A DNA stretch of 64,000 nucleotides. It comes from Nocardiopsis metallicus. GTDB lineage: Bacteria > Actinomycetota > Actinomycetes > Streptosporangiales > Streptosporangiaceae. The stretch is taken from positions 682,001 to 746,000 of the forward strand of contig NZ_JACHDO010000001.1 in the NCBI RefSeq assembly GCF_014201115.1. The letters are read 5' to 3'. Below, piece by piece: positions 8,349 to 16,969 of this stretch. The translations under genes were made by a program, and so were the position numbers. Position 1 is the stretch's first letter; each line of letters starts with the position of its first letter. The notes beneath the pieces are model-generated. The model was not told the DNA's origin and did not search any database. It saw only the letters and a program-made list of their open reading frames with translations.

Positions 8349-9575
8349 ATGACCAAGGCACTGATCATCGGAGGCGGCATCGGCGGGCCCGTCGCCGCGG
8401 CGGCACTGCAGCGGGCCGGGATCGAGGCGATCGTCTACGAAGCCCACTCCGGACCCGGTGACGGCATCGGCGCGTTCCTGACCCTGGCCCCCAACGGCCT
8501 GGCCGCCCTGCAAACGCTGGGCATGCTCGACGCGGTGCGGGCCGCGGCCTCCTTCCCCACGACCGGCATCGAGTTCGTGAACGGGAAGGGCCGCCGCCTG
8601 GGGCTGCTGCCGGACGGCTCCGACCAGGGGCCGCCCGAACTGCGCACCGTCACCATCAACCGCGGCGCGCTCCAGAGCACCCTGGCTGAGACCGCCCAGG
8701 AGCAGGGCGTACGTATCGAGTACGGCAAGCGCTTCGTCGGCTACACCGAGACCGACACCGGAGTGGCCGCCGAATTCGCCGACGGCACCACTGCCGAGGG
8801 GGACGTGCTCCTCGGCGCGGACGGCCTCCACTCGCCGGTGCGGCGCCTCATGGACCCCGACGCCCCGCGCCCCGACTACACGGGTCTGCTGAACATCGGC
8901 GGATACGTGCGCGCCGAGGACGCGACGGTCGCACCCACCCGGGGATCGACCACGCGGATGCTCTTCGGCAAACGGGCGTTCTTCGGCTACCAGACCGCGC
9001 CCTCCGGCGAGGTCTACTGGTTCGCCAACTTCGCGCACGCCGAGCTGCCCCGCGAGCAGATCACCGCGCTCGGGGACGACGCGTGGAAGGAGTACGTCCT
9101 GGAGCTATTCGCCGACGACCACCCGGACGTCACCGCGCTCCTTGCGGCCACCGACCCCGCGCGATTCCGTCCCCTGGGCGTCTACGACCTGGCGTCCCTG
9201 CCGAACTGGAGCCGGGGCCGGGTGGCACTGCTGGGCGACGCGGCCCACGCCGTGTCCAGCTCCAGCGGACAGGGCGCCTCCCTCTCGGTGGAGGACGCCC
9301 TGGTCCTGGCCGCCTGCCTACGGGACCTGCCCACCCCGGAGGAGGCCTTCACCGCCTACGAACAGCGCCGCCGCGACCGGGTCGAGCGGATCGCCGCCGA
9401 AGGCCGCCGACGCGGCAACCAGAAGACGGGTTCGACGAACCCGGCGGCCCTGTTCCTACGCGATCTGATGCTTCGGGTGGTGTTCCGGTTGATCGCCCGC
9501 TTCGCCAGCCACGCCTGGATCAACGACCACCGGATCGACTTCGAACAGCGAGTCGCAGCACCGTCGCCAAGGTGA
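8349..9575 (+). CDS. FAD-dependent monooxygenase (PHBH/salicylate hydroxylase-like)
   Basis: 408 residues, started at ATG 8349 behind AGGAGAGG. It has the three flavin/NAD signatures of class A aromatic hydroxylases: GGGIGGPVAAAALQRAG at the N-terminus (FAD ADP part), DVLLGADGLHSPVR at ~residue 155 (DG motif) and GRVALLGDAAHAV at ~290 (GD motif). The C-terminus carries a hydrophobic LFLRDLMLRVVFRLI segment. It likely hydroxylates an aromatic compound with NAD(P)H and O2. It is divergent from the PadR regulator, which probably senses the substrate. Confidence 0.9.
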   Translation: MTKALIIGGGIGGPVAAAALQRAGIEAIVYEAHSGPGDGIGAFLTLAPNGLAALQTLGMLDAVRAAASFPTTGIEFVNGKGRRLGLLPDGSDQGPPELRTVTINRGALQSTLAETAQEQGVRIEYGKRFVGYTETDTGVAAEFADGTTAEGDVLLGADGLHSPVRRLMDPDAPRPDYTGLLNIGGYVRAEDATVAPTRGSTTRMLFGKRAFFGYQTAPSGEVYWFANFAHAELPREQITALGDDAWKEYVLELFADDHPDVTALLAATDPARFRPLGVYDLASLPNWSRGRVALLGDAAHAVSSSSGQGASLSVEDALVLAACLRDLPTPEEAFTAYEQRRRDRVERIAAEGRRRGNQKTGSTNPAALFLRDLMLRVVFRLIARFASHAWINDHRIDFEQRVAAPSPR

Positions 9576-9619
9576 GATCCGGGGCCATCGATGCACTCGC
9601 GGGCGCCGTCGGGACCCCC

Positions 9620-10537
9620 TCAGGCGCTGGTGAGCGCACGGTGCAGGGTTTCGGTGAAGGCCTCGGGCTCGGTCTCGTATCCCAGGTGGTCACCCGGGAA
9701 GGTGACCGGCTCGACGCCGAGCTCCCCGGCCAGGGCCGATCCCATGGCGTGGATGTCCCGTCCCCCCGAGCCCTCGCCCAGGCCTACCGCCACCCGGGTC
9801 CCGTTCCGGCGCAGGGCGTCCACGTCCGGTCGGTACAGCGACAGCGGAAGCATCCCGTGCGCGAGGAAGTAGTCGAAATTCCCGCTGACCCGCTCGAAGG
9901 TCGCGGCGTCCTCCTCGCTCATCTGTGGGGGAGCACCGTCCCCCTCACCCGGTTCGGTGCCGTCCGGTTCGGTGCCGTCCAGGTCGTTGAGACCCAGGAA
10001 CAGGGCGATCCCGGCCTCCACACCCTCCTTCAGGTAGGTCTCGTGGATCACCCTGTCGTGGGCGAGGGCCTCCGAGGGGTCGTCGAGCAGCATCACGCAC
10101 GGGGGCTCGTGGGCCACGACCGCGCGCACCAGTTCGGGGTTGCGGGCCGCCAGCGCGAGCGCGATCTGGGCGCCGCCGCTGGTACCGAACACGTCAGCGG
10201 GGCCGCCGCCGAGTGAGCGGATCAGGTGCGCGGCGTCGTCGGCGTGCACGTCGAGCCGTTGGTCCTCGTCCGCCCGGCCCCCGGTGGTGCCGTCCTGAAG
10301 GCTGCGCGAGTTGCCCCGGGGGTCGTAGGCGACGGTGGTGTACCGGTCGGCCAGGCGTCGGGCCAGTTCGGCGAGGACACCGGCGTCCTGCGGGCCGCCC
10401 GGGATCAGGAGTAGCAGTGGTCCCGAGCCCCGGACCTCGTGGTGGATGCGGGCCCCGGGGACCCGGAGCGAGCGTTCGTCGGGGGAGTGGTTTTTGACGG
10501 TGCGGTCTTCGGCGCGGTACGAGTTCACGGCACTCAC
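9620..10537 (-). CDS. Alpha/beta hydrolase
   Basis: 305 residues from GTG 10537, which overlaps the stop of the preceding VOC gene as GTGA. The fold is clear: IHHEVRGSGPLLLLIPGGPQDAG (oxyanion region), YDPRGNSRS, then the nucleophile elbow DVFGTSGGAQIALALAARNPEL (Gly-Thr-Ser-Gly-Gly; serine nucleophile) and a late GDHLGYETEPEAF with the catalytic histidine. A short Asp/Glu-Gly-Thr repeat (DGTEPDGTEPGEG) sits in the lid region. Substrate unknown. It is cotranscribed with a VOC protein and likely controlled by the divergent TetR regulator. Confidence 0.87.
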   Translation of the reverse strand: MSAVNSYRAEDRTVKNHSPDERSLRVPGARIHHEVRGSGPLLLLIPGGPQDAGVLAELARRLADRYTTVAYDPRGNSRSLQDGTTGGRADEDQRLDVHADDAAHLIRSLGGGPADVFGTSGGAQIALALAARNPELVRAVVAHEPPCVMLLDDPSEALAHDRVIHETYLKEGVEAGIALFLGLNDLDGTEPDGTEPGEGDGAPPQMSEEDAATFERVSGNFDYFLAHGMLPLSLYRPDVDALRRNGTRVAVGLGEGSGGRDIHAMGSALAGELGVEPVTFPGDHLGYETEPEAFTETLHRALTSA

Positions 10538-10902
10538 CCCAGCCTCTCGCTGAGCACCATGCGGTTGCCCTCGCTGTCCCGGAACTCGGCCACGGTGACC
10601 CCCGGCATGTACGAGGCCTCCTCGGGTTCGGTGACGATCTCCACGTCCTTGGCGCGCAGGGCCTCGACGGTGCCCCGGACGTCGTCCTCGACCAGCACCA
10701 GGACGGGGCCGGGGGAGGGGGCGTCGTTCTCGCGGGGAACGAAGTGCAGGGCGGTGTCGGAGCCCTCGAAGCCGAGCTCGATCCACCTCCACTCCCCGCC
10801 CATGGATGCGTCGGCGACCACACGGCAGCCGAGTTTCCCGGTGTAGAAGGCCTTCGCCCGGTCCTGGTCGGACACGGGGAGTTCGGCGAACTGGAGGTGC
10901 AT
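10534..10902 (-). CDS. VOC family protein
   Basis: 122 residues from the ATG at 10902 (AGGAG just upstream): MHLQFAELPVSDQDRAKAFYTGKLG is the VOC start, and VTVAEFRDSEGNRMVLSERLG the closing metal-site strand. An upstream in-frame ATG at 11019 would run through the operator region and is rejected. It is the first gene of a two-gene unit with the alpha/beta hydrolase and faces the TetR gene, so it is probably induced with it. Function is unknown beyond the fold; many such operon members bind or degrade xenobiotics. Confidence 0.85.
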   Translation of the reverse strand: MHLQFAELPVSDQDRAKAFYTGKLGCRVVADASMGGEWRWIELGFEGSDTALHFVPRENDAPSPGPVLVLVEDDVRGTVEALRAKDVEIVTEPEEASYMPGVTVAEFRDSEGNRMVLSERLG

Positions 10903-10960
10903 GACCGGCTCCTGGGACTCGCGCGGGCTCGTGCTCGCGGCACGCTGTCCGCATGGTTCA

Positions 10961-11017
10961 GAATCAAACTGGACTGTCCAGTACTCTAATGGAATCAAAC
11001 TAGACGGTACAGTACGC
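10961..11017. promoter_or_regulatory. Tandem operator pair between VOC gene and TetR gene
   Basis: Two 26-bp direct repeats (10961-10986 and 10992-11017), each beginning GAATCAAACT, lie 31 bp apart. Inside the first is a perfect palindrome ACTGGAC-T-GTCCAGT (10968-10982); the second copy is a degenerate version (ACTAGAC-G-GTACAGT). This is a typical arrangement for two TetR dimers controlling divergent genes. Confidence 0.65.
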
Positions 11018-11067
11018 AAAGGTCAACCAACAGCGGGGCACAACGCAGCAGTGAGGGTGGACGAGTC

Positions 11068-11718
11068 GTGAACCAGCCTGTCGAGGGCCGTTCGGCGCGC
11101 AAACGGCGCGCGATCCTGGAGGCGGCGGAGGAGGTCTTCCTGCACGGTGGCTACCTGGGCACCAACATGGACGAGATCGCGGCGCGCTCGGAGGTGTCCA
11201 AGCAGACCGTGTACAAGCACTTCGGCAGCAAGGAGAACCTGTTCGTCGAGATCGTCAGCCACATGACGAGCGCAGCGGGTGACCTCGTGCACGTCGACGA
11301 CCCCGACCCCGCCCCTGAGGGGGACCTCGCCGACTACCTCTGCGACTACGCCTACCGCCAGCTCACCGTGGTGCTGACCCCGCGCCTGATGCGGCTGCGC
11401 CGCATGGTCATCGGTGAGGTGGCCCGATTCCCCGAACTCGCCGAGACCCTCTACCGGAACGGCCCCCAGCGGGCGATCGACAACCTGGAGGGTATCTTCG
11501 ACCGCCTGGCCGCGCAGGGGCGCCTGTCCGTGGCGGACACCCGGGCCGCGGCGTCCCGGTTCAACTGGCTGGTCATGTCCGAACCCGTCAACCGGGCGAT
11601 GCTTCTCGGCGACCAGGGCATCCCCGGGCCGGAGGAGCTCCGCGCGCATACGGTCGAGAGCGTGCGGGTCTTCCTCGCCGCCTATGGCGGGCCCCCGCTC
11701 AGGGGCCCGAGCTCGTAA
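11068..11718 (+). CDS. TetR/AcrR family transcriptional regulator
   Basis: 216 residues from GTG 11068. The N-terminal HTH is textbook: KRRAILEAAEEVFLHGGYLGTNMDEIAARSEVSKQTVYKHFGSKENLFVEIV (residues ~8-60). The C-terminal ligand domain starts at LADYLCDYAYRQLTVVLTPRLMRLRRMVIGE, similar to the TetR_C_7/AefR-like group. It is divergent from the VOC/hydrolase pair, with two operator copies between. It is therefore the likely local repressor of both directions. Confidence 0.9.
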   Translation: MNQPVEGRSARKRRAILEAAEEVFLHGGYLGTNMDEIAARSEVSKQTVYKHFGSKENLFVEIVSHMTSAAGDLVHVDDPDPAPEGDLADYLCDYAYRQLTVVLTPRLMRLRRMVIGEVARFPELAETLYRNGPQRAIDNLEGIFDRLAAQGRLSVADTRAAASRFNWLVMSEPVNRAMLLGDQGIPGPEELRAHTVESVRVFLAAYGGPPLRGPSS

Positions 11719-11819
11719 CCAGCCGCCTCGACCGCCGCGCGGACCTCGGTGACCTCAGGTTCCCGCTCACCCGCCGCCGCGCCGCCTGAATTCGGGGAGT
11801 CCTCGGCGGGTTTCTCCAT
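11682..11819 (-). pseudogene. Possible remnant of a heavy-metal-associated (CopZ-like) domain
   Basis: A 45-codon minus-strand reading ends EVTEVRAAVEAAGYELGPL, which resembles the last helix and strand of HMA copper-binding domains (VRAAVEEAGYEL type). The CxxC metal loop is absent and the reading overlaps the end of the tetR gene, so this is at best a C-terminal scrap. It may equally be chance; low confidence. Confidence 0.2.
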
Positions 11820-11890
11820 CCGAGCCAGCGAACGGGCCTCACGCGGATACCCGTCAGGGGTGCTCCCGCCGCCACCCCCACCTGCTTCGG

Positions 11891-12137
11891 CAGAACGTTG
11901 CGGCCGCAGCCGAGGACACCACCCGGCACCGGCCGACCACCGAACGGCTCGCAGGGGTGATCGCGCGCAGACAGCAGCGGCGGGTTCGACGGCACGCTCC
12001 CCACGGCCCGGCTGGCCTCGGTGGTCCTCGCGATCGGCCACACCCTCCCCGACCCGGGAAGCATGCGAGGCCCAGACCTCCCGCGCCCGACACACCACAC
12101 ACTCCTGCGGGCCCTCGGCCACCAGCCACTCCGGTAG
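11891..12137 (+). pseudogene. Decayed coding patch between tetR and murG-like genes
   Basis: The 605-bp space from 11719 to 12323 has no intact gene. Within it a plus-strand reading AAAEDTTRHRPTTERLAGVIARR breaks and continues in another frame as FDGTLPTARLASVVLAIGHTLPD before a stop at 12135. Together they look faintly like the C-terminal part of a helical regulator with one frameshift. I cannot name a family. The rest of the gap shows nothing supportable. Confidence 0.22.
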
Positions 12138-12323
12138 AAGGGCCAGCGTGTGACCAGGACCTGGCTCGGTTTTGCCCCGATTCGCCCCCTCCACTGGCAC
12201 AAACGGCTCCCGAACGCGGCTACCGTGCTCATGGGCCGTGATCCCCCCGCCACTCCACGGCCCTCGTCCTGACCATTACTCCCACCCGCGGAAAGCACCC
12301 GCGGGCAGCCAGATGGGAAACGT

Positions 12324-13499
12324 GTGAACAGCACCAACGACCGCTCGCCCCGGGACCTGCGCCTCATCGTGACCGGAGGGGGAACGGGCGGCCACACCTA
12401 CCCCGCGCTGACCGCCGGCAACGCACTGCGGTCCCGGTTGGAGTCGACCGGCAACACCCTGGAGGTGCTGTGGGTGGGCGCGGCGGACAGCCTGGAGTCC
12501 CGTGTCTCCGAGGCCAACGGGATCGACTTCGCCGACGTCGCCACCGGCAAGATCCGCCGCTCCAAGAACCCGATCAAGCTGGTCTCCCCGGCCAACGTCA
12601 AGGACATGGCCAACGTCCCCCGCGGGGTCCTGCAGGCGCGCAGGCTGGTCTCCGAGTTCGCGCCGGACGTCGTCCTGGCCACCGGCGGCTACGTCGCTGT
12701 TCCCGTCGGACTCGCCGCCCGCATGTGCCGACGTCCCCTCGTGGTCCACGAGCAGACCGTCCGCCTCGGCCTGGCCAACAAGGTGCTCGCCCGCGCAGGA
12801 GCGCAGATCGCGGTGTCCGCCGAGTCCTCCCTGGGGCTGCTGCCCGAGGGCTCCCAGGACGACGCCGTGGTGACCGGTAACCCCGTCCGCCCCGAGGTCC
12901 TCACCGGTCAGGCGGAGCTGGGCGCCAAGGGCCTCGGCTTCGATGGCCACAATCCGGAGTTGCCCACCGTCTACGTGACCGGCGGCGCGCAGGGTTCGGC
13001 GCAGATCAACACCAACGTCCGCGACATCCTCCCGTGGCTGCTCGCTCGCGCCAACGTGGTCCACCAGTGCGGTGCCAACAACGTCGAGAGCCTGCGCGAG
13101 AGCGCCCAGAGCCTGCCGCCCGGCCTCGCCGAGCGCTACCACCTCACCGCCTTCGTCGGCTCCGAGCTCCCCGACGTGCTCGCGCTCGCGGACGTCGTGA
13201 TCTCCCGCAGCGGCGCCGGCACCATCGCCGAGCTCACTGCCCTGGGCAAGGCCGCCGTGTTCATCCCCCTGGCCTCCTCAGCAGGCAACGAGCAGGCCCA
13301 CAACGCCCGCCACCTCCAGGAGTCCGGTGCCGCGGTCGCCCTCCTGGGCGAAGTCAGCCCGGCCAACCTGCAAGCGGCGGTCGAGCCCTTGCTGTCGGAC
13401 CCGGCCACTCGCGAAGCCATCGCCGCCCAGGCAAAGTCCCACGGCCGCCCTGACGCCGCCGAACGCCTGGTGGACGTCCTCCTCACTGCCGCAGGCTGA
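12324..13499 (+). CDS. MurG-like UDP-GlcNAc glycosyltransferase
   Basis: 391 residues from GTG 12324. MurG signatures are in order: IVTGGGTGGHTYPALTAG near the N-terminus (donor-domain glycine loop 1), VLATGGYVAVPVGLAARM and HEQTVRLGLANKVLA, then YVTGGAQGSAQIN, ISRSGAGTIAELTALGKAAVFIPL and NEQAHNARHLQESG in the UDP-GlcNAc binding C-domain. MurG transfers GlcNAc to lipid I on the inner membrane face to make lipid II. No mur or fts genes surround it, so it is probably a second, specialised copy rather than the dcw-cluster enzyme (inference). It is followed by a clear hairpin terminator and then the CRISPR leader. Confidence 0.87.
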   Translation: MNSTNDRSPRDLRLIVTGGGTGGHTYPALTAGNALRSRLESTGNTLEVLWVGAADSLESRVSEANGIDFADVATGKIRRSKNPIKLVSPANVKDMANVPRGVLQARRLVSEFAPDVVLATGGYVAVPVGLAARMCRRPLVVHEQTVRLGLANKVLARAGAQIAVSAESSLGLLPEGSQDDAVVTGNPVRPEVLTGQAELGAKGLGFDGHNPELPTVYVTGGAQGSAQINTNVRDILPWLLARANVVHQCGANNVESLRESAQSLPPGLAERYHLTAFVGSELPDVLALADVVISRSGAGTIAELTALGKAAVFIPLASSAGNEQAHNARHLQESGAAVALLGEVSPANLQAAVEPLLSDPATREAIAAQAKSHGRPDAAERLVDVLLTAAG

Positions 13500-13506
13500 C
13501 CCCAGT

Positions 13507-13533
13507 GGGGCCATCCTCGATAGGGATGGCCCC
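13507..13533 (+). terminator. Hairpin terminator after the MurG-like gene
   Basis: Perfect 10-bp stem GGGGCCATCC / GGATGGCCCC with a 7-nt loop, eight bases after the stop codon. There is no long T-tract, as is usual in high-GC actinomycetes. It would insulate the CRISPR leader from upstream transcription. Confidence 0.75.
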
Positions 13534-13559
13534 GCTTGCCCCCTCCAAATAGAATCGCC

Positions 13560-13672
13560 CTTCACGTAAGATCGCACATTTAGACTTTTTGCGAAGGAAA
13601 TCACCAGTGTCCAACTCTCAGGAAGTTGGAAAAATAAACCCTTGCCACTGGTAAGACACCAGGTCAAAAAGT
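13560..13672 (+). promoter_or_regulatory. CRISPR leader of array 1
   Basis: AT-richer than its surroundings, directly before the first intact repeat, with the degenerate repeat at the other end of the array; this fixes orientation as plus. It contains CCAGGTCAA at 13659-13667, five bases before the first repeat. The same word sits four bases before the first repeat of array 2, which suggests a shared integration or promoter element. Confidence 0.65.
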
Positions 13673-13887
13673 CTGCTCCCCGCGCACGCGGGGATGGACC
13701 TCGACCTGGGTGTCGACTCGGGCGGGTCGGTCGCTGCTCCCCGCGCACGCGGGGATGGACCCCTCACCCGCAAGGGCCCCAAGGGCGACATGGTCTGCTC
13801 CCCGCGCACGCGGGGATGGACCCCCGCCGTCGGTAAGCCAGGCGTCCTCGATGAGCTGCTCCCCGCGCCGCACGTAGGGATAGACCC
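13673..13887 (+). CRISPR. CRISPR array 1, type I-E repeats (4 repeats, 3 spacers)
   Basis: Repeats of 29 bp start CTGCTCCCCGCGCACG and end GGATGGACC(C/T), containing the CCCCGCG/CGCGGGG hairpin. Starts are at 13673, 13734, 13795 and 13856, an exact 61-bp period (29 + 32-bp spacers). The fourth repeat is degenerate (about 32 bp, CCGCACGTAGGGATAGA), marking the trailer end. The repeat matches the general plan of type I-E repeats cut by Cas6e. Short array, upstream of cas3, same direction as the cas operon. The 163 bp between array and cas3 holds the likely cas promoter. Confidence 0.97.
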
Positions 13888-14050
13888 CCAAGTAGAGGTA
13901 CGAACGCGAACCCGAATGGCCTGTCTCTGCTCGGGGACTCCGTACCACAGGGGTGTTGCTTTAGTTGGGTAAATGGTGAATTCGCTTTGGCCACATCAGG
14001 TCTGGTGAGAGGTCGATTCTTGGTCTGGAATGTCGGTGGGACCCATTTAG

Positions 14051-16969
14051 ATGGGCAGCATGGACTCCGGACCCCCTCCCTGGCCCTGGAAGGACTCCCT
14101 TTCTGAGGTGGCTCGCTCTGTGTGGGCCAAGCACGACTACGACTCCGACGGCTGGCTTCCGCTCTACCGGCACATGGCTGACAGCGCATTTGTCGCGGGC
14201 AGGCTCTGGGACGAATGGCTTCCCCGGCAGGTTCGGGACGTCATCGGTGCGGCGCTACCCGATGGCAGCGCGGATACTCGGCGGCTTGCGGTCTGGCTCG
14301 CGGCCACGCATGACATCGGTAAGGCCACCCCCGCCTTCGCCTGCCAGGTCGAACACCTCGCGGACGACATGCGCGCGCACGGCCTCGACATGCCCCTGCA
14401 GAAGCAGATGGCCGATCGGCGGCTCGCCCCGCACGGGCTCGCGGGGCAGATCATCCTGGGGGAGTGGTTGGTTGAGCGCCACGCTTGGCGCGAACGGGAC
14501 ACCAACCAATTCGCGGTGATCGCTGGAGGCCACCACGGCCTCCCTCCCAGCAATACCGCCATCGTGGACGCGGAGAACCGTCCCGCGCTCCTGCGCACTC
14601 CGGGCAGCGCGGACGTCTGGAAACGTGTTCAGGTCGAGCTTCTGGACATGGCCGCAAGGGCCACCGGGGTTGACGAGCGCCTCTCGGAGTGGCGCGCGAT
14701 CAAGCTTCCGCAGACCGCGCAGGTCCTGCTCACGGCCCTGGTCATCACCGCCGACTGGATCGCCAGTAACGCCGACTACTTCCCCTATTTTCCGGGCGAG
14801 CGCAGCAACGATCCCGAGCGGAGCGAGGAGGCCTGGCGGCTGCTGGACTTGCCTCGGCAGTGGGAGCCCCACGAGCCCGGAGGAACGCCCGCCGAGCTCT
14901 TCGCCGAGCGGTTCGACCTCCCCGCGGGCGCCGTCATCCGCCCGGTCCAGGAGCAGGCTGTCGAAGCGGCGCGGAACATGGCCGGTGCCGGGCTGATGAT
15001 CATCGAAGCCCCCATGGGCGAGGGGAAGACCGAGGCCGCCCTGGCGGCGGCCGAGATCCTCGCCGCGCGTACCGGAGCGGGCGGTTGTTTCGTCGCCCTT
15101 CCCACGATGGCCACCAGTAACGCCATGTTCGCTCGGTTCACCCACTGGCTCGACCGGCTCCCCGGGATGCCCGGGGAAGCCGCGTCCATTTTCCTTGCCC
15201 ACTCCAAGGCCCATCTGAACAAGGAGTTTTCCAGCTACCTCGGCGGCGGCCCTCGCCTGGCCACGGACACCGATCGCGACTGCGAGGGCGCGCCCGGCGG
15301 TGCCGCTCTGGTCGCGCACCGCTGGCTGCGCGGTCGCAAGAAGGGCATGCTGGCCTCCTTCTCGGTCGGGACCATCGACCAGCTTCTGTTCGCCAGCCTC
15401 AAGAGCAGGCACCTGGCTCTGCGCCACCTGGCGATGGCGGGCAAGGTCGTCGTCATCGACGAGGCCCACGCCTACGACACCTACATGAACACCTACCTGG
15501 ACCGTGCCCTGGCCTGGCTCGGAAGGTACGGCGTCCCCGTCGTCATCCTGTCCGCCACCCTGCCCGCGGGGCGTCGGCGCGAACTCGCCCAGGCGTACAC
15601 GGGGGCCAGGGGGCGGGGACCCGCGGAGCAGACGTACGAGGAGATCGGTCAGGCCAGCGCCTACCCGCTGATCACCATCGCCGAACCCGGCGCCGCACCG
15701 CGCCTGTACACCCCGGAAGCTTCCGGTCGGGCCACCGACGCCCTCATCGAACCTCTCGACGACGACCTCGCCGCCCTCACCACCAGGCTGGAGCGGGAGT
15801 TGGCGGATGGCGGCTGCGCCCTGGTGATCCGCAACACCGTCGCACGCGTCCACGAGACCGCTGCCCACCTGAGGGAACACTTCGGCGAAGAGCTCGTGAC
15901 CGTCGCTCACTCGCGCTTCCTGGACCTGGACCGGGCCGCCCGGGACGAGCAACTCCTGCGTGAGTACGGCCCACCGGCGAAGGTCGCTCATCTCGGCGGA
16001 AAGCGCCCCGACCGGCACATCGTGGTCGCCAGCCAGGTCGTGGAACAGTCCCTGGACGTGGACTTCGACCTGTTGATCACCGACCTCGCCCCGGTCGATC
16101 TGGTGCTTCAGCGCATGGGGCGCCTGCACCGCCACCCGCGGGGACCGGAGCAGAGCGAGCGCCCGCCCCGGCTTCGCGCCGCTCACTGTCTGGTCACCGG
16201 GGTGGACTGGACCGAGACCCCGCCCCGGCCGGTACGCGGCTCGCGGACCGTCTACGGCGAATACCCGCTGCTACGATCGCTCGCCGTGCTCCGCCCCCAC
16301 CTCGAAGCGCGGACCGACAGCGAACGCACGCTCCGGCTACCCGATCACATCAGCCCACTGGTCCAGGCCGCCTACCGCACAGCCGAAACCATGACCGGGA
16401 TCGCGCCGCCCGACTGGGAACAGGCCCTCACCGAGGCGCGCACCGCGCAGGAGGCCGAGCAGGCCGACAAGGCCACCCGAGCCCGTACCTTCCTCCTCGA
16501 TCCGGCGGCTCGCGACGGCCGTGCGGTCATCGGTTGGGTGGACGCCGGGGTCGGCGAGGCCGATGACAGCCAGAGCGGTAAAGCCCAGGTCCGCGACACC
16601 GGCGAGAGCCTGGAGGTCCTGGTGGCCAGGCGAACCGCCGACGGCTCGCTGACCACGGTGCCGTGGCTGACAGAAGAGCGCGGCGGCCTGTCCCTGCCCA
16701 CCGAATCCGCACCCGCAGCCGCAGCCGCACGAGCCCTCGCCGCCAGCGGCCTGCGTCTGCCCTACCAGTTCACGGTCACCGGCCTGATGATCGACCGCAC
16801 CATCGCCGAGCTGGAGACCGACCTGGTCGAGGCCTGGCAGACCAAGGACGCCCACTGGATCGCCGGAGAGCTCGTGCTCTTCCTGGACGAGGACAACCGC
16901 GCCGAACTGGCCGGATACAAGCTGCACTACACCGAATCCGACGGCCTGGAGGTCACCCGTGCCGAATGA
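14051..16969 (+). CDS. cas3: CRISPR-associated helicase/nuclease Cas3 (type I-E)
   Basis: 972 residues. An N-terminal HD nuclease domain shows YRHMADSA (His about residue 41), AATHDIGKA (the HD pair at ~86) and GGHHGLP. A superfamily-2 helicase follows: Walker A APMGEGKTEAAL at ~320, the DEAH box VIDEAHAYDTYM at ~470, motif III SATLP and motif VI QRMGRLHRH near 695. Cas3 is recruited by Cascade bound to target DNA and unwinds and degrades it. HD-helicase fusion and length are standard for I-E. ATG 14060 is an alternative start. Its end overlaps cse1 by 11 bp. First gene of the cas operon. Confidence 0.97.
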   Translation: MGSMDSGPPPWPWKDSLSEVARSVWAKHDYDSDGWLPLYRHMADSAFVAGRLWDEWLPRQVRDVIGAALPDGSADTRRLAVWLAATHDIGKATPAFACQVEHLADDMRAHGLDMPLQKQMADRRLAPHGLAGQIILGEWLVERHAWRERDTNQFAVIAGGHHGLPPSNTAIVDAENRPALLRTPGSADVWKRVQVELLDMAARATGVDERLSEWRAIKLPQTAQVLLTALVITADWIASNADYFPYFPGERSNDPERSEEAWRLLDLPRQWEPHEPGGTPAELFAERFDLPAGAVIRPVQEQAVEAARNMAGAGLMIIEAPMGEGKTEAALAAAEILAARTGAGGCFVALPTMATSNAMFARFTHWLDRLPGMPGEAASIFLAHSKAHLNKEFSSYLGGGPRLATDTDRDCEGAPGGAALVAHRWLRGRKKGMLASFSVGTIDQLLFASLKSRHLALRHLAMAGKVVVIDEAHAYDTYMNTYLDRALAWLGRYGVPVVILSATLPAGRRRELAQAYTGARGRGPAEQTYEEIGQASAYPLITIAEPGAAPRLYTPEASGRATDALIEPLDDDLAALTTRLERELADGGCALVIRNTVARVHETAAHLREHFGEELVTVAHSRFLDLDRAARDEQLLREYGPPAKVAHLGGKRPDRHIVVASQVVEQSLDVDFDLLITDLAPVDLVLQRMGRLHRHPRGPEQSERPPRLRAAHCLVTGVDWTETPPRPVRGSRTVYGEYPLLRSLAVLRPHLEARTDSERTLRLPDHISPLVQAAYRTAETMTGIAPPDWEQALTEARTAQEAEQADKATRARTFLLDPAARDGRAVIGWVDAGVGEADDSQSGKAQVRDTGESLEVLVARRTADGSLTTVPWLTEERGGLSLPTESAPAAAAARALAASGLRLPYQFTVTGLMIDRTIAELETDLVEAWQTKDAHWIAGELVLFLDEDNRAELAGYKLHYTESDGLEVTRAE

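Noticed and set aside
13618..13972. Open frames reading RARGDGP/RPSPRARGA repeats
   Set aside because: They are translations of CRISPR repeats and spacers, not proteins; the same holds at 23561-24095, 27039-27553 and 29956-30139.
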